A stretch of DNA of 64,000 nt from JBLZUR01 sp048565625 (GCF_048565625.1 NZ_JBLZUR010000002.1:248001-312000), one strand, 5' to 3'; positions 35,008-43,953 are shown, counted from the stretch's first letter. Made by a program: numbers and translations. Notes: generated by a model from the letters alone, not told the origin.

Positions 35008-37329
35008 TCAGAACTTGTACGCGACCTTCATGCCGTAGATGCGCGGCTGTCCGGGAAAGTCGCTCAGCGTCGAACCCAGCGCGAGCACCGTACGCCGGTA
35101 CCGCTGCTTGGTCACGTTGGTGGCATAGCCGGTCACGCGGAAATTCCCGAACTCATAAGCGGCGCGCAGGTCGAGCAGACCATAGGACGGCTCGCGAGTC
35201 AGGCTGGTCGCCCCGCCGAAGATTGGGTTCGCCTCGCCCGGCTCATGGAAGAACTCGTCGAGCAGAGCGTAATCTGCCCGTAGAGTCAGGCGGCTCTCGT
35301 CACCGATCGGGATACGCCATTCCGCGCCAATGTTCAGGCTGTTCTTCGGCGCGCGAACCATCTGCGTGCCGGAGAAGTCCTGGACCGCGTTGAACACATA
35401 TTCGTCGTAGTTCGCGTCGAGATAGCCGTAGGCGACGCTCACGTCGAAATTGTCGCTGGGCCTGGCCAGGATCTCGACATCGACGCCTTTGATCGTGCTC
35501 GACGCCGCGTTGTTGATCAGGCTTGCTGCTGCGCCACCGCCGAGATCGACGATCTGGGAGACCTGCAGGTCCTTGTACGAATACTTGAATGCCGAGACGT
35601 TGAAGCGCAACCGGCGGTCCAGCCATTCCGATTTCAGGCCGATCTCATAGGTCTTGATGTCTTCCGGCTCGAACAGGACGTTCGCCTGGGCGGCGGAGAA
35701 GGGGACGTACTGAAAGCCGCCCGACTTGAAGCCGGTCGAATAGCTCGCATAGACGCTGACATCGCGGTTGAGCTTGACCGTCGCCACGATGCGCGGATCG
35801 AACGAGGTATACGTCGCCTCGTTATCGACCGCGAAGGGCGCCGCGATCAGCGGCACGCCAGGCTGGGTGTTCGTGCCCGTCTGGATCGCGCGCTTCTCGT
35901 CCCGGGTGTAGCGACCACCCAGGGTCAGGTCGAAATGCTCGCCGAAATGCGCCGTCGCTTGGCCGAAGACGGCGTAGCTGTCGATCTGGTAGCGGGACGC
36001 CGCGACGCTGGTCTGCGGCCCACCGCTCAGCAGCGCGGTGACGCTGTCCACGCCCAATTCGAACGCATCGGAGCGGTTGCTGCGATCGCGGTAGTAGAAG
36101 CCGCCGATGATCCAATCGAGCGCGCCTCCGAAGCTCAGCGCGCCGTCCGGATTGGAGGTGATGCGCAGTTCCTGCGTGAACTGCTTGGAACGTTCGCGGC
36201 TCAGCTGGTTGACGACGTCCAGCGATGAGCCTTCGAGGTCACGGCCGTCATTGATCTTGAGCTTGCGATAGGCGCTAATCGCAGTGATCGTCGCGAAGTC
36301 GGTGTCCTGCTCGATGCGGCCGATATACGCCTCCACCCGGCGGTCGAGATACGGGTCGAACGACAGGGCATAGCTGTTGCCGCCCGTGTAGGGGACTGCG
36401 GCGAGACCCGGCCGGCCCAGGAAGGCCGCGCTGGGATTGGCAGGAACATAGGCGCCCCCCGCCGTGATGGATGGGCCGCTGCCGCGGCTAAAGCCGGAGA
36501 ATGCCGCCTCATCATCGTCCTGGACCACTTCCGCGGTCAGATCGATGCGGGTCGTGTCGGTCGGCCGGAATGCCAGCCGCGCACGACCGCCCCAATTGTC
36601 GAGGCCCTGGAACTTCGTCCCCGTGGTCTCATTCTTCATGTAACCGTCGCGATAGGTACGCCAGCCGGCGACGCGGAACATGACCTTGCCATCGCTGGTG
36701 ACAGGCCCGCCCACCGCGCCGAACACCTCGTAGCCGTCGTAATTGCTAATGCCGGCCTCCGCCTCGGCGGTGAAGTTGGGCGTCGGCCCCTTGGTGATGA
36801 CGTTGATTGCGCCGGCGATGGTGTTGCGGCCGTACAGTGTCCCCTGCGGCCCGCGCAGCACCTCGATCCGCTCGATATCGCGCAGCGATCCGAAGGAACC
36901 GGAGGCGCGGCCGAGATAGACGTCATCGACGAACACGCCGACCGAGCTCTCCGAGCCCGGATCGAAGGAACGGGTGCCGATGCCACGAATATACAGCTGC
37001 GGGCGGGACGCGCCGAAGCTGCCGAAGTAGAAGCTCGGCACGCGCGGCGCCACATTCTCCAGGCTGACGATACCCAGCCGCTGCACCTGCGCACCACCGA
37101 AGGCGGAGATTGCGACGGGGATGTCCTGCACGCGCTCCTCGCGCCGTTGTGCGGTGACGATGATCTCGCCGCCGCTGGAGTCGGTGCTTGCGGGGGCTTC
37201 CGGATCAGCGCGGACAGCCTCTCCAGTCGGACCGGTGCTCGAAGCGGGCACTCCGTCCTGCGCGAAGGCAGGCAGCGCAACGGTCGCCAGGATCGTGGAC
37301 GCAAGCTTCAGGTAAACGGACTTCGCCAT
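35008..37329 (-). CDS. TonB-dependent outer-membrane receptor
   Basis: A 773-residue receptor. A signal peptide ends near residue 23 after ALPAFA. TonB-box-like GGEIIVTAQRREERVQDIPV near 52-71 leads into the plug domain with LYIRGIG and LRGPQGTLYGRNTIAGAIN. The C-terminus is KVAYKF, with the terminal Phe needed for barrel insertion. GAGAGG precedes the ATG. It is 14 bp upstream of the GST and so forms the start of a minus-strand transcript; an AAACCG-containing element lies about 160 bp upstream. Likely substrate: the aromatic growth compound of the region, by context only. Confidence 0.93.
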   Translation of the reverse strand: MAKSVYLKLASTILATVALPAFAQDGVPASSTGPTGEAVRADPEAPASTDSSGGEIIVTAQRREERVQDIPVAISAFGGAQVQRLGIVSLENVAPRVPSFYFGSFGASRPQLYIRGIGTRSFDPGSESSVGVFVDDVYLGRASGSFGSLRDIERIEVLRGPQGTLYGRNTIAGAINVITKGPTPNFTAEAEAGISNYDGYEVFGAVGGPVTSDGKVMFRVAGWRTYRDGYMKNETTGTKFQGLDNWGGRARLAFRPTDTTRIDLTAEVVQDDDEAAFSGFSRGSGPSITAGGAYVPANPSAAFLGRPGLAAVPYTGGNSYALSFDPYLDRRVEAYIGRIEQDTDFATITAISAYRKLKINDGRDLEGSSLDVVNQLSRERSKQFTQELRITSNPDGALSFGGALDWIIGGFYYRDRSNRSDAFELGVDSVTALLSGGPQTSVAASRYQIDSYAVFGQATAHFGEHFDLTLGGRYTRDEKRAIQTGTNTQPGVPLIAAPFAVDNEATYTSFDPRIVATVKLNRDVSVYASYSTGFKSGGFQYVPFSAAQANVLFEPEDIKTYEIGLKSEWLDRRLRFNVSAFKYSYKDLQVSQIVDLGGGAAASLINNAASSTIKGVDVEILARPSDNFDVSVAYGYLDANYDEYVFNAVQDFSGTQMVRAPKNSLNIGAEWRIPIGDESRLTLRADYALLDEFFHEPGEANPIFGGATSLTREPSYGLLDLRAAYEFGNFRVTGYATNVTKQRYRRTVLALGSTLSDFPGQPRIYGMKVAYKF

Positions 37330-37613
37330 ATTCCTCTCCCATTCCGCCTGCCGCCTGTTCTCCCCACAGTCGGGCGACAGGCTTGTTCGGCGATTCGTTT
37401 TGCTCTGCTGCCGAAACAGCGTGCCAGCGTCTTAGCTTACTCCCGGATCATGCCAAACACATATCGAGTGTCCGACCTGTTTCTGTATTCGTAAACCGAC
37501 TTACAATGTCGCAGAAAAATCGGCGGCGTCAACGTATCGGTGCAGCGGATCTTCGTTGTGGCGGCACCATGCTGCAGGCGGGGCGTTGATCGCGCTTCGA
37601 CAGGAGAAGCCAG

Positions 37614-37802
37614 ATGCCCGCCAAGTCCGCCGCCCAGCAAAAGGCCGCCGGCGCCGCGCTCAGCGCCAAGCGCGGCGACAGTCCCAAGTCGAAGCTGAAG
37701 GGCGCGTCGAAGAGCATGGCGAAGTCCATGACCGAGAAGCAGCTCGAGGAAATGGCGCACACCAAGCGCAAGGGTAAGCCGGAGCACAAGAGCGGAGGCT
37801 GA
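37614..37802 (+). CDS. DUF3008 small basic protein
   Basis: A 62-residue lysine-rich protein (MPAKSAAQQKAAGAALSAKR, then a KSMTEKQLEEMA segment) matching the DUF3008 family. AGGAG sits 7 bases before the ATG. It precedes the UV endonuclease gene by 6 bp, which suggests cotranscription. These short proteins are found in stress-associated loci; no biochemical role is known to me. Confidence 0.8.
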   Translation: MPAKSAAQQKAAGAALSAKRGDSPKSKLKGASKSMAKSMTEKQLEEMAHTKRKGKPEHKSGG

Positions 37803-37808
37803 GCCGAA

Positions 37809-38972
37809 ATGACCGATCCGTCACATCCGCTTCGCCTGGGCTTTCCGGTCAAGGTCATGGGCAAGCCGGGTCTGAAGACGCAGGATACCCGCCGCTGGCA
37901 GAAGAACCCGCATCTCAAATGCTCGCTTGGATTGCTCGACCCGGTGCTCGATTATCTGAAGTCGGAGCGGCTCGACATGTACCGTCTCTCCTCGGACATC
38001 GCGCCCTACGCCACCCACCCGGACATGCCGCAGTTCCACTCGATGGTGGCGGACAGCGATGCGGAGCTTCGCGCCTTCGGCGCCAAGGCGCGGAGCTACG
38101 GCATCCGCCTGTCCTTCCATCCCTCGCAATACGTCCTGCTCAACGCGCCCGATCCGGAGCTGACGCGGAAGAGCATCTGGGACCTATCCAGCCAGGCCGA
38201 GATGCTCGACCGCATGGAGCTGGACGACGAGGCGGTGATGATCACCCATGTCGGCGGCGTCTATGGCGATCATGAGGCGAGCCGCGCCCGCTGGATCGAT
38301 GGCTGGGAGCAATGCCCCGAGCATGTGCGCCGCCGCCTGGTGCTGGAGAACGACGACGTTCGCTTCTCCGCCGCCGACACGCTGTGGATCCACGAACGGA
38401 CCGGCGTGCGCCTCATCTTCGATTACCAGCACTTCTGGTGCCTCAACCCCGAGCGGCTGGACATGCGCGAAACGCTGGAACGCTTCCTCGCCACCTGGCC
38501 GGAGGGCGTGCGCCCCAAGATCCACTTCTCATCGCCTCGTACAGAACTGCGCGAGATCAAGCAGAAGATCACGCCCAAGCAGCGCGCCGATGCGAAGGCG
38601 GGGAAGGGCAAGGCGAAGGCGGGCGAGGTGCTGAAGGCACCGGTGAAAGCGGCGGCACGCACAAAGACCGTGCTGCGCCCGCCGATCTGGACAGGACATG
38701 CCGACTTCACCAACCCATTCGAGTTCGCCACCTTCATGCGCATGGCCGAAGGGCTGATCTTCGACGTGATGCTGGAGGGCAAGTCGAAGGACCTCAGCCT
38801 GCTGCGCCTTCGCCCCGATCTTCTCCGCTTCGCGCCTGACGTGGCCGCCCGGTTCGGCATCACCGAGGCGCAGGCCGACGCCTATGCCGCCGACGAGGCG
38901 CGGCTGGAGCGCGGCGTCGATGCGGAAGACGAACCCGATGTCGATGAAGGCGCGCTTCTCGCCGCCGAGTGA
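37809..38972 (+). CDS. uvsE: UV damage endonuclease UvsE/UvdE family
   Basis: A 387-residue TIM-barrel endonuclease. RLSFHPSQYVLLN near 107-119, VMITHVGGVYGD near 147-158, RLVLENDD near 178-185 and IFDYQHF near 202-208 are the family's metal-ligand motifs (His and Glu clusters). UvdE nicks DNA 5' to UV photoproducts and some abasic sites, independently of UvrABC. A lysine-rich insert near 260-285 and an acidic tail are unusual features. Neighbouring DUF3008 and DUF2945 genes make a likely stress operon. Confidence 0.9.
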   Translation: MTDPSHPLRLGFPVKVMGKPGLKTQDTRRWQKNPHLKCSLGLLDPVLDYLKSERLDMYRLSSDIAPYATHPDMPQFHSMVADSDAELRAFGAKARSYGIRLSFHPSQYVLLNAPDPELTRKSIWDLSSQAEMLDRMELDDEAVMITHVGGVYGDHEASRARWIDGWEQCPEHVRRRLVLENDDVRFSAADTLWIHERTGVRLIFDYQHFWCLNPERLDMRETLERFLATWPEGVRPKIHFSSPRTELREIKQKITPKQRADAKAGKGKAKAGEVLKAPVKAAARTKTVLRPPIWTGHADFTNPFEFATFMRMAEGLIFDVMLEGKSKDLSLLRLRPDLLRFAPDVAARFGITEAQADAYAADEARLERGVDAEDEPDVDEGALLAAE

Positions 38973-38995
38973 CCGATCATGATGGAGAGAGCAGC

Positions 38996-39205
38996 ATGAC
39001 CAAGACTCTGAAGGCCGGCGATCACGTCACTTGGGACACGCCGCAGGGCGAGACTTCGGGCAAGGTGGTCAAGAAGGAGACGGGCACGGCCAAGGCCGGC
39101 GGCCATACCGCCAAGGCGAGCAAGGACGACCCGCAATACCGCGTGAAGAGCGACAAGTCCGGCAAGGAAGCCGTCCACAAACCGGATGCGCTCAAGAAGA
39201 AGTGA
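38996..39205 (+). CDS. DUF2945 (hypervirulence-associated TUDOR domain) protein
   Basis: A 69-residue small protein. KAGDHVTWDTPQGETSGKVV and the DDPQYRVKSDKSGKEAVHKP segment match the DUF2945 or HVA1 TUDOR-like family. The ATG at 38996 follows GGAGAG; the longer upstream frame is not preferred. It ends the DUF3008-uvsE group, and its last 14 bases overlap the convergent oxidoreductase gene. Function unknown. Confidence 0.8.
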   Translation: MTKTLKAGDHVTWDTPQGETSGKVVKKETGTAKAGGHTAKASKDDPQYRVKSDKSGKEAVHKPDALKKK

Positions 39206-40202
39206 CGGGCGCTCCCGCGGCGGCATAGATTCGATCGAGTACGTCCGCGCTCGCCGCGAACGCCTCGGCCGTCGGTTCGAAGCGCGATCCGGCGGCAAGC
39301 GCGCGCGCCCAGGCGGCGGCGGCACGACCGCCCCATTCGTCGGGTGGGCTGACCAGCAGTTCCTGCTGTGTCCCGTTCAGGCGCAAGGCCTCAAAATCGT
39401 AGAACGACCCGCCGATGTTGCGGAGCTTCGCGCCCCCGTTCGTGCCGTAGAAGCTCGCCTCGATCACCGCCTCCTGGCCCGCCTGTAGCCGCCAGGAACA
39501 GGCGAGCCGCACCACCGTGCCGCCGGCAAGATCAAGGGTTGCGACGGCGTAGTCCTCCACCGCGTGCGGCGTCTCCCTGAGCGGCTTGCCGCTGGCCGAC
39601 AAGGAGGCACTCACCCGCTCGACCACAGGAAAGTCGAGCAGCCACAAGGCGAGATCGACAAGGTGCACGCCGAGGTCGATCACGCATCCGCCGCCGGACA
39701 GCGCCCGGTCGTAGAACCATGGCTTGTCCGGCCCGTAGGCGTTGTGGAACACCAGATCGATCGCCTGCACCCGGCCGATCGCTCCATCACGCAGCAACGG
39801 CGCGATCGCCCCCACCGCAGCGGTATGGCGGTAGGAAAGGTCGACGCCGAGTAGCCGATTCACCGTCTTCGCCGCGCCGATTACCGCGCGCGCCTCTGCG
39901 GCATTGCGGCCAAGGGGTTTCTGACAAAATACCGCCGCACCCGCTTGCAACGCGTGGATCGACTGTTCGGCGTGGGCCGCGCTCGGCGTCGCAATGACGA
40001 TCCCGTCGAGTTCCATCGCCAGCATCTCGTCCAGCGATCCCGCGACCTGCGCATCCGGCGCCAGCGCCCGCGCCTCCGCGACGCATTCGGGCGCGGGATC
40101 GCAGATCGCCGCGGCCTCGATCACGCCTGTATCCAGCATCGCCGCCATGCGATGCCGCCCGATCCAGCCGGTGCCGAGAAAGCCGACCCGCGGCTTATTC
40201 AT
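39192..40202 (-). CDS. Gfo/Idh/MocA family oxidoreductase
   Basis: A 336-residue protein with a Rossmann N-terminus (VGFLGTGWIGRHRM near 5-18) and the CQKPLG motif near 95-100, where Lys is the usual catalytic residue. The C-terminal alpha/beta domain binds the sugar or inositol. The family oxidises or reduces sugar or inositol hydroxyls with NAD(P). The ATG overlaps the stop of the upstream zinc alcohol dehydrogenase by 8 bases. Together with that enzyme and the inositol-3-phosphate synthase upstream it may act in sugar or inositol metabolism. The substrate is not known. Confidence 0.85.
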   Translation of the reverse strand: MNKPRVGFLGTGWIGRHRMAAMLDTGVIEAAAICDPAPECVAEARALAPDAQVAGSLDEMLAMELDGIVIATPSAAHAEQSIHALQAGAAVFCQKPLGRNAAEARAVIGAAKTVNRLLGVDLSYRHTAAVGAIAPLLRDGAIGRVQAIDLVFHNAYGPDKPWFYDRALSGGGCVIDLGVHLVDLALWLLDFPVVERVSASLSASGKPLRETPHAVEDYAVATLDLAGGTVVRLACSWRLQAGQEAVIEASFYGTNGGAKLRNIGGSFYDFEALRLNGTQQELLVSPPDEWGGRAAAAWARALAAGSRFEPTAEAFAASADVLDRIYAAAGAPVTSS

Positions 40203-41154
40203 AGGTCACCAGCGCCTTCACGAAATCGCCGGGCTTGTCGCGCGTGTCGTCCAGAGCCTGACCAAGGTCCTCAAGCCGGTAGCGCTTCGAATAAAGCGGG
40301 GTCGGGTCAAGCCGCCGGCTCGCCACCGCGTCCACCGCCTCGCGCAGGCCGCGCATCTGCACCGCCGGGTCGCGCTCATGGGCGTTGACGACATCAATCC
40401 CCTTCCAGTTCCACATCTGCATGCTCACCTGGCGCGGCCCGTCCTGATGGTAGCCGGCGACGATCAGCTTCCCGCCGAACCCGACCAGTTCTCCCGCAAG
40501 GTCAAGCGGCCATTGCTTGCCCACCGCCTCGATCACCCGCTCGCACAGGGCCTCGCCGGTGATCCCCTTCACCCGCTCGATGATCTGCCAATGATCGTGC
40601 ATCGGGATCGTCTCGGCGGCCCCGTAAGCCTTTGCGAGGTCCAGCGACTCCTGCCGCCGCGAAATCGCGATCACCCGCGCGCCCGCGTCTGTCGCCAGTC
40701 GCGTCAGCACCGCCCCTAGAAAGCCGATGCCGACGATCGCCACCGTCTGCCCCGCCTGGATCTCGCTGCGCCGGAAGATATTCATGGCGCAGGCGATCGG
40801 CTCGCCGGGAAAGGGCTGGCCTGCGAGCGCGTCGGGCAGCTTCACCGCCGCCGCCGCATCCACAACATCGTATTCAGCGAAGCTCCGGCCCGACAGCATC
40901 GTCACCCGATCGCCTGTCGCGAAACCTTCGACGTTCTCGCCGACCGCATCCACCACGCCCCAGCCCTCATGGCCGAGCCCGCCCGCTTCCGCCGGATAGG
41001 TCATCCACTCCAGCCCCGCCCACGGCTCCAGGTTCGACGCACAGACGCCGCATCCCTCCAGCCGCACGCGCAGCTGCCCCGGCCCTGGCTCGGGCCTCGC
41101 CACCTCCGCGATTCGGATCTCGCCGGGTCCGTGCAGCACCGCCGCGCGCATCAT
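40195..41154 (-). CDS. Zinc-dependent alcohol dehydrogenase (MDR family)
   Basis: A 319-residue MDR. GCGVCASNLEPW near 32-43 supplies a zinc ligand Cys, GHEGWG near 59-64 the catalytic His-Glu pair, and GIGFLGAV near 138-145 the nucleotide loop. Zinc enzymes of this type act on polyols or sugar alcohols. I place the start at ATG 41154, which is preceded by GGAGAA about 6 bases upstream. It is cotranscribed with the Gfo/Idh/MocA gene and lies divergent to the DUF1003 gene. Confidence 0.83.
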   Translation of the reverse strand: MMRAAVLHGPGEIRIAEVARPEPGPGQLRVRLEGCGVCASNLEPWAGLEWMTYPAEAGGLGHEGWGVVDAVGENVEGFATGDRVTMLSGRSFAEYDVVDAAAAVKLPDALAGQPFPGEPIACAMNIFRRSEIQAGQTVAIVGIGFLGAVLTRLATDAGARVIAISRRQESLDLAKAYGAAETIPMHDHWQIIERVKGITGEALCERVIEAVGKQWPLDLAGELVGFGGKLIVAGYHQDGPRQVSMQMWNWKGIDVVNAHERDPAVQMRGLREAVDAVASRRLDPTPLYSKRYRLEDLGQALDDTRDKPGDFVKALVTYE

Positions 41155-41201
41155 GCCGCCTTCTCCATGCAACCAAAGACCTTCCCTGACATTCGGCGTG
41201 A

Positions 41202-41720
41202 ATGACCGATCCTGCGCTCGCCGCGACGATGACCGGAACGCTGGCGGAGAATATCGCCACCCTGCGGGCGCGGCGCGCGGCCGAGCAGCGCGACGCCCCG
41301 TTCAGCGAGCGGATCGCCGACTACATCACCCGCTTCACCGGATCGATGACCTTCGTCCTGATCCACGTTTTGCTTTACGGAAGCTGGATCGCGATCAACC
41401 TCGGCTGGGTGCCGGGCGTCGCACCCTTCGACCCGACCTTCGTCGTGCTCGCCATGGAGGCCTCCGTGGAGGCGATCTTCCTCTCCACCTTCGTCCTCAT
41501 CAGCCAGAACCGAATGGCCGCCGCCGCCGACCGCCGCGCCGACCTCGACCTGCACATCAACCTGCTGGCCGAACACGAACTCACCCAACTTGCCGGGCTG
41601 GTCGATCGCATCGCTCGCAAGCTCGGCATCGAGGAGGAGGATCCCGACTTCCACGAGATCAAACGCGACGTGAACCCCCATACCGTCCTCGACGCAATCG
41701 AGGAGGAAGGGAGGGGCTAG
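41202..41720 (+). CDS. DUF1003 membrane protein
   Basis: A 172-residue protein with two hydrophobic segments, near residues 49-71 and 80-103, and the DUF1003 pattern FTGSMTFVLIHVLLYGSWIAINLG then ASVEAIFLSTFVLISQNR. The charged C-terminal half is probably cytosolic and helical. The family is found in many bacteria, sometimes beside stress genes, and has no assigned biochemical role. A REP-type inverted pair lies right after its stop. Confidence 0.87.
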   Translation: MTDPALAATMTGTLAENIATLRARRAAEQRDAPFSERIADYITRFTGSMTFVLIHVLLYGSWIAINLGWVPGVAPFDPTFVVLAMEASVEAIFLSTFVLISQNRMAAAADRRADLDLHINLLAEHELTQLAGLVDRIARKLGIEEEDPDFHEIKRDVNPHTVLDAIEEEGRG

Positions 41721-41735
41721 CGGACCTCCGCCCGC

Positions 41736-41815
41736 CGTGCTCCTGCGAAAGCAGGAGCCTAAACGCTCCGGTTCAACAAGGCCACCCCTAGGCTCCTGCC
41801 TCCGCAGGAGCACGG
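41736..41815. repeat. REP-like inverted pair
   Basis: A hairpin-forming unit at 41736-41761 with the core GCTCCTGCGAAAGCAGGAGC is repeated as an inverted copy at 41788-41815, where the core reads GCTCCTGCCTCCGCAGGAGC. About 25 of 28 positions agree after inversion. This is the layout of a REP/BIME doublet, common in intergenic gaps of sphingomonads, and could act as a transcript 3' end for both the DUF1003 and inositol synthase genes, which converge here. Confidence 0.85.
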
Positions 41816-41830
41816 TCGCATGGTTGCCCC

Positions 41831-42943
41831 TCACGCCCCGGCCGCGATGAACGCCTCCACCTGCGCATAAGCCTCGTCGTCGGTCATCTGCTCCGGCGGA
41901 TGCTTGCAGAAATAGGCAGCGGGCGCGAGGATCGGACCGCCCAGCCCCCGATCCTTCGCCAATGCCGCGCATCGCACCATGTCGATCGCGACGCCTGCCG
42001 AATTGGGGCTGTCCTCCACCGACAGACGCAGTTCCAGGTTCATCGGCACGCCGCCGAACAGCTGCCCTTCCATGCGCAGGAAGCAGACCTTGTTGTCGTT
42101 CTGCCAGGCGACGTAATCGGAAGGCCCGACATGGATGTTCTCGTCCTCAAGCCGCGTCTCGGCCACCGACTGCACCGCCTCGGTCTTGCTGATCTTCTTC
42201 GATTTCAGACGGGTGCGGTTCGACATGTTGAGGAAGTCAGTATTGCCGCCGGTGTTCAGCTGGTACGTCCGATCGAGCTTCACCCCACGCTTGCGGAACA
42301 GGTCGGTCAGCACCCGGTGGACGATGGTGGCACCCAGCTGTGCCTTGATGTCGTCGCCGATGATCGGCACGCCCGCCGCCTGGAACCGCTCCGCCCATTC
42401 CGGCTCGCTGGCGATGAACACGGGGATATTGTTGACGAAGGCGACCCCGGCCTCCAGCGCGCATTCGGCGTAGAACTCGGTCGCTTTCTGGCTGCCGACC
42501 GGCAGATAGTTCATCATCACGTCGACGCCCGCCTCGCGCAGCGCCTTGACCACGCTCTCCCGCGTCGCCTCCGCCCTCTCGGCCATCACAAAGGTGCGGT
42601 TGTCGTCGGGATAGTCGGTCATGTGCTCGGCCACGCCGTCCAGCACCGCGCCCATTTGAACGGTGGCCCCGGTCTCCGTCACCTCCGGGCAGAAGACGGC
42701 GGTGCAGTTCGGCTTGGCGAAGATCGCGTCGGCGACATCCTGCCCCACCTTGCGCGCGTCCACGTCCCAGGCGGCGACGACCTTCAGGTCCGCCGGGCGA
42801 TAGCCGCCGATCTCCCAGTGCATCAGACCCGCGAGGTCGTTCGCACCCTGGCCGTAATGCTGGATGCCCTGCACCAGGCTCGACGCGCAATTGCCCACGC
42901 CGATGATCGCGACGTTGATGGGCCGGCGGGGAGGGGTCAGCAT
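41831..42943 (-). CDS. Inositol-3-phosphate synthase family protein
   Basis: A 370-residue NAD-dependent enzyme. INVAIIGVGNCASSLVQGI near 9-27 binds NAD, and VGDDIKAQLGATIVHRVLTD, NTGGNTDFLNM and KSKKISKTEAV near 200-255 are the catalytic core of myo-inositol-1-phosphate synthases. It converts glucose 6-phosphate to inositol 3-phosphate. The short form is usual for bacteria. It shares one base with the upstream gene (TGATG). Inositol may serve the glycoconjugate built by this cluster. Confidence 0.9.
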   Translation of the reverse strand: MLTPPRRPINVAIIGVGNCASSLVQGIQHYGQGANDLAGLMHWEIGGYRPADLKVVAAWDVDARKVGQDVADAIFAKPNCTAVFCPEVTETGATVQMGAVLDGVAEHMTDYPDDNRTFVMAERAEATRESVVKALREAGVDVMMNYLPVGSQKATEFYAECALEAGVAFVNNIPVFIASEPEWAERFQAAGVPIIGDDIKAQLGATIVHRVLTDLFRKRGVKLDRTYQLNTGGNTDFLNMSNRTRLKSKKISKTEAVQSVAETRLEDENIHVGPSDYVAWQNDNKVCFLRMEGQLFGGVPMNLELRLSVEDSPNSAGVAIDMVRCAALAKDRGLGGPILAPAAYFCKHPPEQMTDDEAYAQVEAFIAAGA

Positions 42944-43953
42944 CAAGCGGCGCTCCGCTCTGCGGCGAGGCGCTCGTCGCGGTTGAAGTTGAGGGTGGAC
43001 ATCGGCGAGGCGGTTTCTTCGGCCAGCGGAGCGAAGGGCGCCGCCTTCTGCTCGACCGCCTGCGCCGGCGCATAACGCTCGATCATCCACGCGCAGAAGT
43101 CTGCGAAGGCCTGCGGATCGCGTGCCGGGCTGGTGTGGTGCGGCTCTATGCCGAGATGTGCGGGCGTGAAGCAGAAGGTGACGGTCACATCGAAGTCGGC
43201 CAGCGCCTCCATCTGTCGGTCGAACCAGCCGATCGCGTCGGGCCGGAAGCTGTCCGCCCAGCTGAGGCCGGTGCGGATGCGCTTGGTGCCCAGCCGCTTC
43301 ATCCACGCCACGGCCTCGTCCAGTCGCGGGTCCTGATAATGGAACCACTGCATCAGCCCGACATCGGCCGCGACCTTCGCATAGGTCTCAAGCGCGGGCT
43401 TCGGCGTACCGTCCTCGCGGATCAGGCCGAGGTAGAAGTGCCGGTAGTATGACGAACCCTCGGCCTCACGGTGCCGCGTCTCCGCGCCCCAGCTCATCGG
43501 CAGATCGAACAGCGAGTACCAGAAGACGCGCGGTGCCTTGTCCTTCAGGAGGGCGGCCGTCTTCGCCAGTCCGAAATCCTGAACCTCCTCCGCGCCGAAG
43601 GAACTGACGCCGACTTCCGTTACCCAGACCGGCTTGTCGGTGATGGCCTTGATCTCGTCGATCTTCTCCGGCCAGCTCGACAGCGGCCAGAGGTTCCAGT
43701 CGAGCGGGAAGCCGTGCACAGCCACCGCATCAACGGCATCGAGCGCACCATGCCCCTCCATTCGGCGGAGCCAATGCGGGTCGATCGGCGACATGCCGCC
43801 CAGCACCCGCGTCACCGCCGGGTTCACCGCATGGATCGCGTTCCCGGCGCGGATCACATGGTCCGCGAACCTCGCCCAGTCGGGGTCCACCGCCGGGTCC
43901 CAATGCGACTTGTTGTTGGGCTCGTTCCAGAGCATCGCGGCTTCGACGGTCAC
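42943..43953 (-). CDS. Clan GH-A glycoside-hydrolase-like protein, apparently circularly permuted
   Basis: A 336-residue protein. WNEPN stands at residues 9-13 and WVTEVGVSS at 110-118, the acid/base Glu11 and nucleophile Glu113 of GH39-like clan A hydrolases. In normal enzymes about 100-150 residues (strands beta-1 to beta-3) precede WNEPN. Here that part seems to follow instead: residues 201-296 contain HYQDPRLDEAVAWMKRLG, IRTGLSWADSF and CAWMIERYA, which resemble the beginning of the barrel, after a C-terminal-like DGTPKPALETY. The GTG start overlaps the methyltransferase stop, so no upstream coding is missing. Activity on xylosides is plausible, but unproven. Confidence 0.7.
   Translation of the reverse strand: MTVEAAMLWNEPNNKSHWDPAVDPDWARFADHVIRAGNAIHAVNPAVTRVLGGMSPIDPHWLRRMEGHGALDAVDAVAVHGFPLDWNLWPLSSWPEKIDEIKAITDKPVWVTEVGVSSFGAEEVQDFGLAKTAALLKDKAPRVFWYSLFDLPMSWGAETRHREAEGSSYYRHFYLGLIREDGTPKPALETYAKVAADVGLMQWFHYQDPRLDEAVAWMKRLGTKRIRTGLSWADSFRPDAIGWFDRQMEALADFDVTVTFCFTPAHLGIEPHHTSPARDPQAFADFCAWMIERYAPAQAVEQKAAPFAPLAEETASPMSTLNFNRDERLAAERSAA

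Noticed and set aside
41736..41815. CRISPR-like repeat
   Set aside because: Only two units, inverted to each other and without spacers of uniform length; this is a REP doublet.
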